Source of the DNA: UBA7672 sp964550535
Lineage (GTDB): Bacteria > Pseudomonadota > Alphaproteobacteria > Caulobacterales > Hyphomonadaceae
Length of the DNA: 12,725 nucleotides
Assembly: GCA_964550535.1 (NCBI GenBank)
Contig: CAZJZQ010000096.1
Span: forward strand, 1 to 12,725
Direction of reading: 5' to 3'
Made by a program: the position numbers and the translations under genes. This document shows, piece by piece, positions 5,543 through 12,725 of this stretch (its first letter is position 1; every line of letters starts with the position of its first letter). The notes beneath the pieces are model-generated. The model saw nothing but the letters and a program-made list of their open reading frames with translations. It ran no database searches and was not told where the DNA came from.

Positions 5543-7582
5543 ATGCAGCACCGCACGACTGGCATCGCCGCGTTGGGAGCGGCTTCGGCCGCCGCCATTG
5601 CATTCGCGCTCTGGTCTGGCGCCGCGATCTCCGCGCCGGCGGGCGCGCCGCAGCGCGCCGACAACTTCATGCTGCCCGACCAGAATGGCGTGGGCCATGA
5701 GCTGTATTATCACGCCGCCGCCCCCGCCATCGTGCTGGCCAGCGTGGCGACGAACGACAAGGCGTCGGAGAAGACCGTCGCCGCGTTGAAAGCGATGCAG
5801 GCCGAGTACGCCGCGAAGGGCGTGCAGTTCATGCTGATCGCCTCCAGCCTCGACGACACGCGCGAGAGCATCGAGAAGGCGTATGCCGGTCTTGATCTGC
5901 CGGTGCTTGATGACGAGTTGCAGCTTGTCGGCCGGTCGCTGGGCGTGAAGACGACGGGCGAGGTGTTCGTGGTGTCGCCGAAGCAGAACTGGGCGGTCGC
6001 CTATCACGGCCCGGTCGATGGTTCGATGGCGAAGGGGATGAAGTTCTCCGCGCGCGGCGATGCGAAGGCGGCGCTGGATTCGGTGCTGGCCGGCCAGCCG
6101 GTGAAAGTCGCCGCCGACGGCGTGAAGGGCGCGGCCCTGTCCTTTCCCGATCGCGCCAGGGCGAAGGAGTTCGCGAAGATCTCCTATGCGAAGGATGTCG
6201 CGCCGATCCTGGCCGAGAATTGCGTGGTCTGTCACACGGAGGGCGGCATGGGTCCGTTCGCCATGTCGAGCTATCAGGTGGTCAAGGGCTTTGCGCCGAT
6301 GATCCGGGAGTCGCTGCGCACGAAGCGCATGCCGCCCTTCCATGCTGATGCGCATTACGGCGTGTGGTCCAACGACATGAACCTCGGCAAGGATGAGGTT
6401 CTGACGCTGGTGAACTGGATCGAAGCGGGTGCGCCGCGCGGCGAGGGCGGCGATCCGTTGGCCGAAAGGAAGTTCACGCCCCCGAAATGGCCGCTGGGCG
6501 AGCCGGACGTGGTGGTGAAAATCCCGGCGTATGACGTGCCTGCGTCCGGCATCATCGACTATCAGGACCGCTCGGTCGCGACGAATTTCGGCGAAGGCAA
6601 ATGGCTGAAGGCGACGGCGTGGGCCAATGCTTCGGCGTCGGTTCACCACGCATTGGCTGGCTGGATCCCTGAAGTGCGCGAGGATGGCCGGGGCTTCTCG
6701 TGGAACACGTCGCTGGGCGGATATGGTCCGGGCGGCGAGGCGAACCTGACGCCGGCGGACACGGGCATCTACGTGCCGCCGAACGGATCGTTCGCATGGC
6801 AGATGCACTACACATCCACCGGCCAGGCCATCAAGGACGAGACGGAGGTTGGCTATTACTTCTACAAGGAGGAGCCGAAATACATCCTGCGGCAGATTTC
6901 GGTGACGGACTTCTCGCTGGAGATTCCGGCGGGCGCGGCGCGGCACCATGAAACGGCGTATCTGGAGTTCCCGCACGATGCGTTGATCTTCGGAACGCAG
7001 CCGCATTGTCACTCGCGCTGCTATTCCACCAAGCTGACGATCCGCTATCCGGACGGACGAGAGGAAATCCTGCTGAACCAGCCGCGTTATGATTTCGGCT
7101 GGCAGCGCGAATACCACTTCAAGCCGATGCTGGAGGTTCCGGCCGGTTCGCTGCTGATCGCGGACTATGTGTTCGACAATTCGGACGGCAACCGCGCCAA
7201 CCCTGATCCGAAGATGAAGGTCACGTTCGGCGAGCAGACCTCGGAAGAGATGCTGTTCACCTTCATGCGCTTCCGCTGGAAGGACGAGACGGTGGAAGAT
7301 CGCAAGGACGACTGGATGCGGCAGTTGCAGCAGAACGTCACCTTCGGCGCCTTCGATGATGATCGCGATGGCAAGCTGACGGCGGCGGAGTTCCGGAACG
7401 ATCCGCGCTTTGCGCCGCTGAAGGGCTATATCTCCATGGTCGACGGCGACAAGGATGGCGCGCTGTCCAAGGCCGAGTTCGGACAGGCGATGCAGATCAT
7501 GTCCAACATGCGCCGCACCGGCGCGATGCCTCAGGCGCCCAAGCCCGACGCGGGCGTCGCGGCGATGACGGGGCAGGAATAG
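5543..7582 (+). CDS. Exported redoxin-like / cytochrome c / PHM-like copper monooxygenase / EF-hand fusion
   Basis: This 679-residue protein begins with a signal peptide (about 1-31); GGAGG lies about 5 nt before the ATG. Residues 38-185 are a thioredoxin/AhpC-TSA-like domain that contains no cysteine. A c-type haem site, C227-V-V-C230-H231, follows. Residues about 320-580 resemble the copper type II, ascorbate-dependent monooxygenase fold of PHM and dopamine beta-hydroxylase. SVHHALAGW gives H368 and H369, and WQMHYTSTG gives H422, the CuH-like site. QPHCHSRC gives H488 and H490, and QTSEEMLFTFM gives M570, the CuM-like site. Two canonical EF-hand loops end the protein (605-616 and 634-645). 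Family knowledge suggests a periplasmic copper hydroxylase, with the haem perhaps supplying electrons (inference). The substrate is unknown. Confidence 0.88.
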   Translation: MQHRTTGIAALGAASAAAIAFALWSGAAISAPAGAPQRADNFMLPDQNGVGHELYYHAAAPAIVLASVATNDKASEKTVAALKAMQAEYAAKGVQFMLIASSLDDTRESIEKAYAGLDLPVLDDELQLVGRSLGVKTTGEVFVVSPKQNWAVAYHGPVDGSMAKGMKFSARGDAKAALDSVLAGQPVKVAADGVKGAALSFPDRARAKEFAKISYAKDVAPILAENCVVCHTEGGMGPFAMSSYQVVKGFAPMIRESLRTKRMPPFHADAHYGVWSNDMNLGKDEVLTLVNWIEAGAPRGEGGDPLAERKFTPPKWPLGEPDVVVKIPAYDVPASGIIDYQDRSVATNFGEGKWLKATAWANASASVHHALAGWIPEVREDGRGFSWNTSLGGYGPGGEANLTPADTGIYVPPNGSFAWQMHYTSTGQAIKDETEVGYYFYKEEPKYILRQISVTDFSLEIPAGAARHHETAYLEFPHDALIFGTQPHCHSRCYSTKLTIRYPDGREEILLNQPRYDFGWQREYHFKPMLEVPAGSLLIADYVFDNSDGNRANPDPKMKVTFGEQTSEEMLFTFMRFRWKDETVEDRKDDWMRQLQQNVTFGAFDDDRDGKLTAAEFRNDPRFAPLKGYISMVDGDKDGALSKAEFGQAMQIMSNMRRTGAMPQAPKPDAGVAAMTGQE

Positions 7583-7785
7583 TTCACCGTCTGATTGGAC
7601 TGTGGAATTGGGCGCCGCCGCGCCATGGGAAGCTCCTTCTGGTCCCTGCCGGGAGAGCGTTTTCGCGGGCGGCGCTCGTTTCCGTGAAGCGTCGCCGGGT
7701 TGCGGGCCTGTCGCTGTCAGGAGTAGGTTGCCCGCGCAGAATCTGAAATGCCGGTATGGCGAATATGATAACTGGAGGTCCTCCC

Positions 7786-8847
7786 GTGCGAACCCGTCTG
7801 AAACTCGCGCTCGGCGCCGCGCTGGCCGCGGCGATGCTGGCTACGTCCGGCGCGTTCGTTGCGGCGGCGCAGACAGGCGGCGCCCAAGGCGCCTACACGC
7901 CGCCGAAGACCGCTTTCGGCGTGCCGGACATCCAGGGTTACTGGCACAACACCACGCTGACGCCGATCACGCGCCGCCCGAACCTGGGCGACCGTCTGGT
8001 CTTCACCGAGGAAGAAGTGGCGGAGATGGAGCGTGCCGTCGAGATCGAAGTCGAGGAAGGCAATCAGCCGACAGACCCCGACGCCCCGGCGGATTATGTC
8101 GCGCCGTCGAGCGTGTCGCGTCCGGAATTCCAGGCGGCGGGCGGCGAAGTCGGCGGATACAACCGCTTCTGGCTCGACCCCGGCAACCGTGTGATGCGCG
8201 TCGGCGGAGAGCCGCGCACGTCATTGATCACCACGCCGAACGGGCGTCCGCCCGCACGCAAGACCGGCGCCGCTGTTCCGCCGCGCGGCATCCCGCCTGT
8301 GGGATCGTTCAGCGATCCGGAGACGCGGTCGCTGGGCGAGCGCTGCATCATCGGCTTCGGCCGCAATGGCGGCCCGCCCATGTTCCACAACGGGTTCTAC
8401 AACAACAACTACCATATCGTTCAGTCGCCCGAGGCGGTGATTATCGAGGTGGAGATGAACCATGATGCGCGCATCATCCGCCTCAACTCCAAGCACCGCA
8501 CGGATGATGTGCGCCCGTATTTCGGCGACAGCATTGGCTGGTATGAAGGCGACACGCTGGTGGTCGAAACGACCCACCTGCCGGAATACCAGTCGTTCAT
8601 GGGTTCGTGGAAGGACCTGAAGGTCGTGGAACGCTTCACGCGCGTCGGTGAACAGCGGCTGCACTACGCGTTTACCGTGGAAGATCCCACGATATGGGAT
8701 GCGCCGTGGGGCGGCGAGTACGAGTTCGCGCCCATGGACGGCCAGATCTACGAATATGCCTGCCACGAGGGCAATTATGCGCTGCACGGCATCCTCGCTG
8801 GCGCGCGGGTGCAGGAACGTAGCGCGCCCGCGAAGAAGGCGGAGTAG
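7786..8847 (+). CDS. Secreted protein of a widespread uncharacterised family
   Basis: I chose the GTG at 7786 because GGAGG lies 7 nt upstream and it gives a textbook signal peptide: VRTRLKLALGAALAAAMLAT, then SGAFVAAAQ with cleavage near residue 28. An ATG at 7756 in the same frame lacks these features. The 353-residue protein contains PDIQGYW (47-53), GWYEGDTLVVETT (251-263), ERFTRVGEQRLHYAFTVEDP (282-301) and YEYACHEGNYALHGILAGAR (322-341). From memory these are hallmarks of a large family common in Acidobacteria and alphaproteobacteria that has no known function. Two cysteines (C187, C326) could form a disulfide. It follows the copper-protein gene by about 200 nt on the same strand and ends at a strong terminator. 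A linked role with the copper protein is possible but unproven. Confidence 0.85.
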   Translation: MRTRLKLALGAALAAAMLATSGAFVAAAQTGGAQGAYTPPKTAFGVPDIQGYWHNTTLTPITRRPNLGDRLVFTEEEVAEMERAVEIEVEEGNQPTDPDAPADYVAPSSVSRPEFQAAGGEVGGYNRFWLDPGNRVMRVGGEPRTSLITTPNGRPPARKTGAAVPPRGIPPVGSFSDPETRSLGERCIIGFGRNGGPPMFHNGFYNNNYHIVQSPEAVIIEVEMNHDARIIRLNSKHRTDDVRPYFGDSIGWYEGDTLVVETTHLPEYQSFMGSWKDLKVVERFTRVGEQRLHYAFTVEDPTIWDAPWGGEYEFAPMDGQIYEYACHEGNYALHGILAGARVQERSAPAKKAE

Positions 8848-8871
8848 TCCAGTAGGCATAGCGATTCTAAT

Positions 8872-8902
8872 AACCCCGCCCGGCGCGAGCCGGGCGGGGT
8901 TT
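8872..8902 (+). terminator. Strong intrinsic terminator
   Basis: A perfect 13-bp stem (arms 8872-8884 and 8889-8901, starting AACCCCGC and ending GCGGGGTT) closes on a GCGA GNRA-type tetraloop and is followed by T-rich sequence. It lies 25 nt after the stop codon of the preceding gene. The A/T ends make it partly functional on the other strand too, but no minus-strand gene faces it. Confidence 0.88.
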
Positions 8903-8950
8903 CATCTTCGCGATCCAGCGTGGATGCTGCATTGCCCACATCATGCCGCC

Positions 8951-8979
8951 TTGTTCGACCGGTAGGCGACAGACTATTT
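8951..8979 (+). promoter_or_regulatory. Candidate promoter for the three-gene signalling cluster
   Basis: TTGTTC (8951-8956) and CTATTT (8974-8979) are separated by 17 nt. The -10 resembles the CTATxT form common in alphaproteobacteria. It lies after the terminator and about 35 nt upstream of the ribosome site of the next gene. Confidence 0.5.
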
Positions 8980-8980
8980 T

Positions 8981-9008
8981 GTAAGTTGCGCGCTTACGTG
9001 CAGGTAAG
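8981..9008 (+). promoter_or_regulatory. Three alternating GTAAG/CTTAC arms in the leader, reaching the ribosome site
   Basis: GTAAG (8981-8985), CTTAC (8993-8997) and GTAAG (9004-9008) alternate, so CTTAC can pair with either neighbour (loops of 7 and 6 nt). The downstream pairing takes in AAG of the AAGGGGGG ribosome site (9006-9013), while the upstream pairing leaves it free. The arms are only 5 bp, so they may instead be protein-binding half-sites near the transcription start. Confidence 0.35.
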
Positions 9009-9019
9009 GGGGGCTAACA

Positions 9020-9562
9020 ATGCGGTATATTCTCATGACGGCGTCGATCGCACTTTGCGGAAGTGCATCGGCGCAGGTCGCTGACTGGCAGGGCGTGCGG
9101 CAGACTACGGCGGCGGACGCCGTCAACATCGCGGCGACGCCGCCGATCTTCACCGATGCCGACGAGTTCAGAATGATGTTCCGGCTTACTTCTGCGGGTG
9201 ACCGCGAGGTCGCCTATGCGGCCCTCAAGGCGCGAAGCGGCAGCGTGGTGGGGTGGCAGTCATTCTCGAACATGGGAGCCAAGTGCAATACCACGCACGG
9301 AAGGCTGAGCAATATTCCGGTTGAGCTATATGGCGGAAGCACCATGGGAGGGCGGCCCAAGGCGACCTACGATCTCGACAAGAACGACGGCACGGGCGCG
9401 ACAGCTGGCGTCAATCGGCCCGCGATCGTCATTGCTGATTTCAAGTGCGACCGGCGGGTGGCGCGCGGCGATGAGGTGACCGTGCAGATCGAGTTGTGGC
9501 TGCGCGTCGCGGACGAGTGGAAACAGGCAAACTATGTGTTCGAGCGGAAGGTGATCGAATAG
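9020..9562 (+). CDS. Small secreted protein, function unknown
   Basis: This 180-residue protein has a short signal peptide, MRYILMTASIALCGSASA, with cleavage before Q19. AAGGGG lies about 8 nt before the ATG. The mature part is mostly polar and beta-rich in appearance. It has two cysteines (C89 in GAKCNTT and C143 in FKCDRR) that could form one disulfide in the periplasm, and a glycine-rich middle section (105-132). I do not recognise a family. The stop codon overlaps the next start by one base (TAGTG), so it is probably the first gene of a translationally coupled set that ends with a hybrid histidine kinase. This suggests a periplasmic component of that signalling unit (inference). Confidence 0.75.
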   Translation: MRYILMTASIALCGSASAQVADWQGVRQTTAADAVNIAATPPIFTDADEFRMMFRLTSAGDREVAYAALKARSGSVVGWQSFSNMGAKCNTTHGRLSNIPVELYGGSTMGGRPKATYDLDKNDGTGATAGVNRPAIVIADFKCDRRVARGDEVTVQIELWLRVADEWKQANYVFERKVIE

Positions 9563-9951
9563 TGGCCGAGCGATCTTCAGGCCTGATGGTCTTTTTATCG
9601 GTCGTGGGCGTCATGTTGACGCTCGCTGGCGTGGTGTTCGCTGCGCTGAGCTATTTCCACGACCGTTCGCGCGATGAGCGCGAGGTGGCCCAACCGCGCG
9701 CCGCTGAGACGATCCATATTGCCGCGCCGCCAGTCGTGCCTGTGGAGCCTGTTGCTAGTGCAGATGGAGCTTTGACGAGCAGGGACGACGAGAAAAGCGC
9801 CAGCCCGGCGTCGCCTGCGGGAAACGCGATGGTTGAAACGCGGGCGCAGACGAAGACCGCGGGCCGCGTTGCGTCTGCTGCGCCCGCAGTAGATGAGTCT
9901 GAGGGGCAACGGCGCCGCTTCGAGTTTAGCGAGCAGCCCACGGCCCAGTGA
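9562..9951 (+). CDS. Single-span membrane protein with Ala/Pro-rich tail, function unknown
   Basis: I chose the GTG at 9562, which overlaps the previous stop codon as TAGTG and has GGAAGG about 10 nt upstream. The 129-residue protein has one transmembrane segment (about 8-31: LMVFLSVVGVMLTLAGVVFA then ALSY). A charged stretch DRSRDERE follows, then a low-complexity tail rich in Ala, Pro, Val and Glu (44-113), probably disordered. The TM segment with basic and acidic residues just after it gives no clear topology. I recognise no family. Its stop codon overlaps the next start by 4 nt (GTGA), linking it to the kinase gene. Confidence 0.65.
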   Translation: MAERSSGLMVFLSVVGVMLTLAGVVFAALSYFHDRSRDEREVAQPRAAETIHIAAPPVVPVEPVASADGALTSRDDEKSASPASPAGNAMVETRAQTKTAGRVASAAPAVDESEGQRRRFEFSEQPTAQ

Positions 9952-12359
9952 TTCCCGGGAAATATTTCTGCTCGACCGCGCTGGAACCGGTCGCGGTCCA
10001 GTGCGTTTATGCGTTGGTTCGGGGTGCGGGTGACATCAGCTTGTCGATAGAACCTTCTGTTGAAGACCTGCCGTTCCGGGAGTTGGCGCGGCGGTTGCCG
10101 ACGCCTTGCTGGATATCCGACGCCGAGGGCGGGATCATCTGGGTTAACGAGGCGTGGCTGTCCTATACCGGCATGGACGTCGCGGAGATCGGCCGCGAAG
10201 GGCTGGAGAAAATCCACGATCCCGAGATTTTCCCGCTGGTGGCGGCGAAGTGGAAGGAAGTGAAGGCGCGCGGGGAAACCGATGAGATGGTGTTCCCGAT
10301 GCGGGGCCGCGACGGCCTGTTGAAACCCTTCCTGACGCGCGTTGTGCCGTTGCGTGATCGCACGGGAACAATCACACGCTGGTTCGGCACCAACACCGAC
10401 ATCACCGGCATCCATTCCGTCGCTCAACGTCTGGAGGAGCGCAACCGTGACCTGCTGGAGCAGGCGGGGCTGGCGCTGGCCAAGGCGAAGGAGGCTGAGC
10501 GCCTGCGCGACCGGTTCTGGGAAACCTCGCAGGACCTGCTGGGCGTCATCTCCGTGATCGACGGCCGGTTGAGGATGCTCAACAGTCACGCCTGGCAGCG
10601 AACGCTTGGCTATCCCGATGAAGAGATCCAGTCGATCCGGTTGATCGACCTGATCCACCCGGATGATCGCAGCGCGGCGATGGATCTGAAGCCGCTGCTG
10701 GCCGAGGGCGGTACGGTGGTGGGGTTCGAGAACCGTTACCGCCACAAGGACGGGCATTGGGTATGGCTGTCGTGGAATGCGACGCGCGAGGGCGACAACA
10801 ACTATGTCATCGCGCGCGACGTAACCGCCGACAAGGCGGCGCAGGTGCGCCTCTCCGAGAGCGAGCGGCAATTGCGCCTGATGGTGGCCAGCGTGATGGA
10901 CTGTGCGCTGTTCATGCTGACCGCCGACGGCACGGTGGCGACGTGGAATGCGGGCGCCGAGCGTATCAAGGGGTATAGCGCCAACGAGATCATCGGGCGG
11001 CATATCTCGACCTTCCACACCGATGGCGACAAGGCGGCGGGCATGCCGCTGATCGCGCTGGAGACGGCGGCGAGGGAAGGCCGCTATGAGGCCGAGGCAT
11101 GGCGCGTCCGCAAGAGCGGCGAATTGTTCTGGGCCAATGTGGTGATCGACGCGATCCATGATGATCGCGGTCACCTGATCGGTTTCGCAAAGATCACACG
11201 CGACTTCACCGAACGGCGCCGGGCGCAGATCGAACTGCAACAGGCGCAGGAGCAGGTCGCCCACATGCAGAAGATGGAGGCGCTGGGACGTCTCACCGGG
11301 GGCGTGGCGCACGACTTCAACAACCTGCTCGCCGTTGTTTCCGGCGGCGTGAAGATGCTGCAACGCACGGACGATCCCGAGCGCCGGGAGGCCTTGTACC
11401 AGTCGATGAACGAGGCGGTGGACAAGGGCGCGCGCCTTACGCGCCAGCTATTGATGTTCGCCCGTGGCCAGGCGTCCCAGAAAGAAACCTTCGACGCCGT
11501 CAGCCTCATCGGCTCCCTCCGCGAGATGATGACGCGCTCGATCGGCGAGGATATCGATATCGAAATCGACCTGCCGCAGGAGCGCTGGCTGGTCGATGCC
11601 GATGCGGGACAGTTCGAACTGGCGCTGCTGAATCTCGTGGTGAATGCGCGCGATGCGATGCCGGAGGGCGGGCAACTGTCGATCAGCGTGCAGAACGCGA
11701 TCGTGCGCGGTGAAGCGACGGTGCGCGTCACCGTGGCGGACAACGGGCCCGGCATGCCGCCCGGTATAGCGGGCCGTGCGTTCGAGCCCTTCTTCACCAC
11801 CAAGGAAGTGGGCAAGGGGTCGGGGCTGGGGCTCGCGCAGGTCTATGGCTTTGCGCAACAGGCGGGCGGAGCGGCCTATCTGCGCACGGCGCCCGGCGAG
11901 GGCGTCACGGTCATCATCGATCTGCCGCGCAGCACGCGCGCTCTGCCGGTGGCGCGCAGCGAGACATGGCGGGCGGACCCGAAGCTTACGCTGGCGCTGG
12001 CGGGCAAGAGGATTCTGCTGGTGGAGGACGATCCCAGCGTGGCGGGGATGACGCGCCTGCTGCTGGAGAATGCCGGCGTCACATGCCACCTCGCCGCCAA
12101 TGCCCGCGAGGCGATGAGCCTGCTCGACGCGGAACGCTTTACCGCCGTGCTGTCGGACATCGTCATGCCGGGCGGGATAAGCGGGCTCGATCTCGCGCGC
12201 AGCGTGCGCCGGCGCTGGCCCTTGATGCCCGTCGTGCTGACCACCGGCTATTCCGGCAAGGCGGACATATCCAGCGCGGAATTCCCCGTCCTCCAGAAAC
12301 CCTGCGACCCGGACGAGTTGCTCGCGACCATGGCCCGCGTGGTGGCCGGCGCGGGGTAG
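9948..12359 (+). CDS. Soluble hybrid histidine kinase, PAS-PAS-PAS-HisKA-HATPase-REC
   Basis: This 803-residue protein has no membrane span, so it senses in the cytoplasm. Three PAS domains are visible at about 44-155, 188-295 and 306-422; the third carries the typical FAKITRDFTERR end. A coiled linker (423-443) leads to the dimerisation helix with H455 in LTGGVAHDFNNLL. The ATPase has NLVVNARDAMPEGG (562-575, N-box), VADNGPGM (596-603), FEPFFTTKEVGKGSGLGL (612-629). The C-terminal receiver (687-802) has acidic D694/D695, phosphoacceptor D737 in LSDIVMPGG, T765/T766 and K784. Phosphate probably passes from H455 to D737 or to a partner elsewhere. No response regulator or phosphotransfer gene is in view. 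The GTG at 9948 overlaps the previous stop (GTGA) and has a weak ribosome site; the first 40 residues look unlike a domain. Confidence 0.93.
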   Translation: MIPGKYFCSTALEPVAVQCVYALVRGAGDISLSIEPSVEDLPFRELARRLPTPCWISDAEGGIIWVNEAWLSYTGMDVAEIGREGLEKIHDPEIFPLVAAKWKEVKARGETDEMVFPMRGRDGLLKPFLTRVVPLRDRTGTITRWFGTNTDITGIHSVAQRLEERNRDLLEQAGLALAKAKEAERLRDRFWETSQDLLGVISVIDGRLRMLNSHAWQRTLGYPDEEIQSIRLIDLIHPDDRSAAMDLKPLLAEGGTVVGFENRYRHKDGHWVWLSWNATREGDNNYVIARDVTADKAAQVRLSESERQLRLMVASVMDCALFMLTADGTVATWNAGAERIKGYSANEIIGRHISTFHTDGDKAAGMPLIALETAAREGRYEAEAWRVRKSGELFWANVVIDAIHDDRGHLIGFAKITRDFTERRRAQIELQQAQEQVAHMQKMEALGRLTGGVAHDFNNLLAVVSGGVKMLQRTDDPERREALYQSMNEAVDKGARLTRQLLMFARGQASQKETFDAVSLIGSLREMMTRSIGEDIDIEIDLPQERWLVDADAGQFELALLNLVVNARDAMPEGGQLSISVQNAIVRGEATVRVTVADNGPGMPPGIAGRAFEPFFTTKEVGKGSGLGLAQVYGFAQQAGGAAYLRTAPGEGVTVIIDLPRSTRALPVARSETWRADPKLTLALAGKRILLVEDDPSVAGMTRLLLENAGVTCHLAANAREAMSLLDAERFTAVLSDIVMPGGISGLDLARSVRRRWPLMPVVLTTGYSGKADISSAEFPVLQKPCDPDELLATMARVVAGAG

Positions 12360-12416
12360 GTTGTCCAACGGGCGGACCCCGGCGGCAAGCGTCCATTCCT
12401 GAACCCTCCGCTATTG

Positions 12417-12432
12417 TTTACCTCTCGTTAAC
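12417..12432 (+). promoter_or_regulatory. CtrA-like box (TTTA-N7-TTAAC)
   Basis: The sequence TTTACCTCTCGTTAAC differs from the alphaproteobacterial CtrA site TTAA-N7-TTAAC by one base in the first half. It sits in an otherwise GC-rich spacer. No gene clearly starts from it, so function is uncertain. Confidence 0.35.
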
Positions 12433-12453
12433 CCCGTTAGCGCATGGTGAATC

Positions 12454-12471
12454 TGTCTTCCCTTGAAGACA
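12454..12471. other. Short perfect inverted repeat
   Basis: Arms TGTCTTC and GAAGACA enclose CCTT. It could be an operator or a small RNA hairpin just downstream of the CtrA-like box. Confidence 0.35.
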
Positions 12472-12480
12472 CCCCACCAT

Positions 12481-12533
12481 CACCCAAACGCCTTTGCGGG
12501 AGCCTCTGGCTCCCGCCTCCTTTCCTTTGGGTG
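12481..12533 (+). terminator. Nested hairpin, candidate terminator of the kinase operon
   Basis: Inner 9-bp perfect arms GCGGGAGCC and GGCTCCCGC (12496-12504, 12508-12516) close on TCT and are followed by a pyrimidine-rich CTCCTTTCCTTT. Outer arms CACCCAAA (12481-12488) and TTTGGGTG (12526-12533) can pair around it. The T-tract is interrupted, so termination is plausible rather than certain; a structured small RNA is an alternative. Confidence 0.45.
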
Positions 12534-12618
12534 TTGCGCGAACCGCCCCGCGATGCCCGGTATTTCGTTTGAATGTCAGCGTCTTCGCGAACCGGGAGCC
12601 CCGTGCGCGAAGGAGGGA

Positions 12619-12647
12619 TTGCACCCCTACGCAGCGAGCGTTATACC
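12619..12647 (+). promoter_or_regulatory. Sigma-70 promoter of tRNA-Asn
   Basis: TTGCAC (12619-12624) and TATACC (12642-12647) are separated by exactly 17 nt, and the GC-rich start region follows. The predicted transcript begins about 10 nt upstream of the tRNA, as is common for tRNA genes. Confidence 0.7.
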
Positions 12648-12664
12648 CCGCCCTCCTACCGAGT

Positions 12665-12725
12665 TCCGCAGTAGCTCAGTGGTAGAGCAGCCGACTGTTA
12701 ATCGGCTGGTCGTAGGTTCGAATCC
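12665..12725 (+). tRNA. tRNA-Asn (anticodon GTT), cut by the window end
   Basis: The cloverleaf parts are all visible up to the edge. They are acceptor strand TCCGCAG (12665-12671), D arm GCTC/GAGC with AGTGGTA, and anticodon arm GCCGA/TCGGC. The anticodon loop is CTGTTAA (12695-12701), with anticodon GTT at 12697-12699, followed by T arm GTAGG-TTCGAAT-CC. The rest of the T stem and the 3' acceptor strand lie beyond the window. Confidence 0.95.

Larger units (their letters stand above)
12360..12664. other. Intergenic region with hairpins, before tRNA-Asn
   Basis: I see no convincing gene in this 305-nt spacer. It holds a CtrA-like box (12417-12432), two hairpins (12454-12471 and 12481-12533) and a tRNA promoter (12619-12647). 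A 42-codon open frame (12444-12572) is described among the rejected items. Confidence 0.6.

Noticed and set aside
5318..7117. 599-residue open frame on the minus strand opposite the copper-haem protein
   Set aside because: It is arginine- and histidine-rich with no domain, as expected for a frame mirrored from a GC-rich gene. The plus-strand protein has clear motifs throughout.
9651..11363. 570-residue minus-strand open frame opposite the kinase
   Set aside because: It is a shadow of the PAS and kinase coding region, with no recognisable domains or start signals.
12444..12572. 42-codon open frame (MVNLSSLEDTPP start) downstream of the CtrA-like box
   Set aside because: It has no ribosome site, is proline-rich and largely encodes the two hairpins. 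Non-coding structure explains it better.

Overview
The window is about 65% GC and reads as chromosome of an alphaproteobacterium, most likely from the Caulobacterales/Hyphomonadaceae side. That placement is inference. It rests on the GC-rich third codon positions, the DUF559 gene associated with CCTCCCCC/GGGGGAGG palindromic repeats, a CtrA-like box and the tRNA-Asn sequence. No 16S or other phylogenetic marker is present.

Left part, minus strand (1-2650). A small DUF559 (Vsr-like nuclease fold) gene sits exactly between two inverted 35-nt copies of a palindromic repeat. Next comes an RlmD/TrmA-family rRNA uracil methyltransferase. Its upstream neighbours are a HigB/HigA-type toxin-antitoxin pair, 7 nt from the methyltransferase start, and a small two-helix membrane protein.

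Centre-left, plus strand (2812-5417). A molybdate ABC importer is encoded in the order modB-modC-modA. ModB and ModC overlap by ATGA. ModA is a lipoprotein, and its signal peptide appears to carry an in-frame 60-nt copy of the same palindromic repeat that brackets the DUF559 gene.

Centre (5543-8902). An exported four-part protein combines a cysteine-free redoxin domain, a single c-type haem site, a PHM-like type II copper monooxygenase module with all six expected copper ligands recognisable, and two EF-hands. It is followed by a secreted protein of a widespread uncharacterised family and a strong intrinsic terminator.

Right part (8951-12725). A candidate promoter and a three-armed inverted-repeat leader precede three tightly coupled genes: a small secreted protein, a single-span membrane protein and a soluble PAS-PAS-PAS hybrid histidine kinase. 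After a 305-nt spacer with hairpins, a tRNA-Asn gene with a clear promoter runs off the right edge.

The points most worth following are the repeat/DUF559 unit (precise bracketing, covarying hairpins, and a copy inside a coding signal peptide) and the redoxin-haem-copper-EF-hand fusion.
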